Source: Bacillota bacterium (lineage in GTDB: Bacteria > Bacillota_H > UBA994 > UBA5500). From it: a stretch of 16,154 nucleotides of DNA. The stretch's first letter is position 1. Every line of letters begins with the position of its first letter. The stretch is taken from the NCBI GenBank assembly GCA_012727835.1, contig JAAYGE010000028.1, forward strand, positions 1 to 16,154. The letters are read 5' to 3'. Positions 15,955-16,154 of this stretch are shown here, piece after piece. The translations under genes were made by a program, and so were the position numbers. The notes under the pieces were generated by a model. It searched no databases. It was not told the origin of the DNA and saw nothing but the letters and a program-made list of their open reading frames with translations.

Positions 15955-16031
15955 GGGCCCATAGCTCAGTTGGTCAGAGCGGTCGGCTCATAACCGATTG
16001 GTCCTAGGTTCGAGTCCTAGTGGGCCCACCA
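15955..16031 (+). tRNA. tRNA with CAT anticodon, probably tRNA-Ile2 (lysidine-modified) rather than elongator Met
   Basis: Complete 77-base cloverleaf with CCA. The acceptor stem pairs GGGCCCA (15955-15961) with TGGGCCC (16021-16027), discriminator A. The anticodon loop is CTCATAA (15987-15993) with anticodon CAT at 15989-15991, on stem GTCGG/CCGAT. Pairs C4-G69 and C5-G68 are those used by TilS to select tRNA-Ile2 in Escherichia coli, and the G-G-C-T-C-A-T-A-A-C-C-G anticodon arm resembles Bacillus Ile2. Firmicute elongator Met tRNAs usually have G at positions 4-5. It is not an initiator: the acceptor has a G1-C72 pair, and the anticodon stem lacks three consecutive G-C pairs. Confidence 0.9.
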
Positions 16032-16043
16032 ATTTTATAAAAT

Positions 16044-16120
16044 GGGCGCATAGCTCAGTTGGGATGAGCGCTTGCTGCACACGCAAGAGGTCACAGGTTC
16101 GAGCCCTGTTGCGCCCACCA
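16044..16120 (+). tRNA. tRNA, folds as tRNA-Val (anticodon CAC) with atypical G33
   Basis: Complete 77-base cloverleaf with CCA. The acceptor stem pairs GGGCGCA (16044-16050) with TGCGCCC (16110-16116), discriminator A. The T arm ACAGG/CCTGT encloses TTCGAGC. The anticodon stem CTTGC/GCAAG (16071-16075, 16083-16087) leaves loop TGCACAC, so the anticodon is CAC (16078-16080) and position 33 is G (16077) instead of the near-universal U. Position 21 also appears to be T instead of A. A35, C36, G20 and A73 agree with valine identity. Reading GCA (Cys) would need a broken stem. It could be functional, decaying or a sequencing error. Confidence 0.8.
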
Positions 16121-16154
16121 TTAGAGTAGGAAGTCATACCGTAAAGGATTAACC

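Overview
The window looks like a chromosomal housekeeping segment of an endospore-forming Firmicute, most likely an anaerobic member of the Clostridia. I cannot name the genus. Three things point there. The gene order matches the well-known rpsU / yqfC-yqfD / phoH / pgpH / ybeY / cdd / era / recO / ccpN / ppsR / dnaG / rpoD block of Bacillus and relatives. Two sporulation proteins (YqfC, YqfD) are present. Initiation uses strong purine-rich Shine-Dalgarno (SD) sites with many GTG and TTG starts. All genes lie on the + strand. I see no insertion sequence, prophage, CRISPR array or foreign-looking island.

Layout. Bases 2-241 hold the 3' end of a methylthiotransferase gene (probably mtaB). A HIT-family nucleotide hydrolase gene (373-717) follows. 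A near-perfect SigA promoter overlapping its stop codon (714-742) drives rpsU (820-1002), which ends in a strong intrinsic terminator (1018-1042). From 1124 to 10028 there is a dense run: yqfC, yqfD, phoH, pgpH, ybeY, a membrane-anchored DUF881-type protein, cdd, era, deoC and recO, several overlapping or nearly touching. After a 90-base gap carrying a hairpin come ccpN, ppsR and dgt (10119-12620), closed by a hairpin at 12665-12693. A 208-base gap leads to dnaG and rpoD (12829-15793). A second textbook SigA promoter (15836-15864) then drives a tRNA cluster: Asn(GTT), a CAT-anticodon tRNA that looks like Ile2 rather than Met, and a third tRNA that folds as Val(CAC) but has G instead of U at position 33.

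How the genes work together. rpsU, ybeY and era concern the small ribosomal subunit: protein S21, 16S rRNA maturation, and an assembly GTPase. dnaG and rpoD, with rpsU some 12 kb upstream, are the three parts of the classical macromolecular-synthesis operon, here dispersed as is usual in Firmicutes. cdd, deoC and dgt handle nucleosides and deoxynucleotides. ccpN and ppsR form the usual pair controlling gluconeogenesis and pyruvate phosphate dikinase. pgpH sets c-di-AMP levels. yqfC and yqfD act in the sporulating mother cell.

Compared with Bacillus, yqeY (after rpsU), dgkA (between ybeY and cdd), yqzL and glyQS (around recO) are missing at their usual sites, while deoC, dgt and the DUF881 gene are inserted. 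I found no clear new multi-gene system. The points most worth checking are the extended DUF881 protein in the dgkA slot, a possible hairpin-bridged Shine-Dalgarno site in front of ccpN, and the unusual third tRNA.
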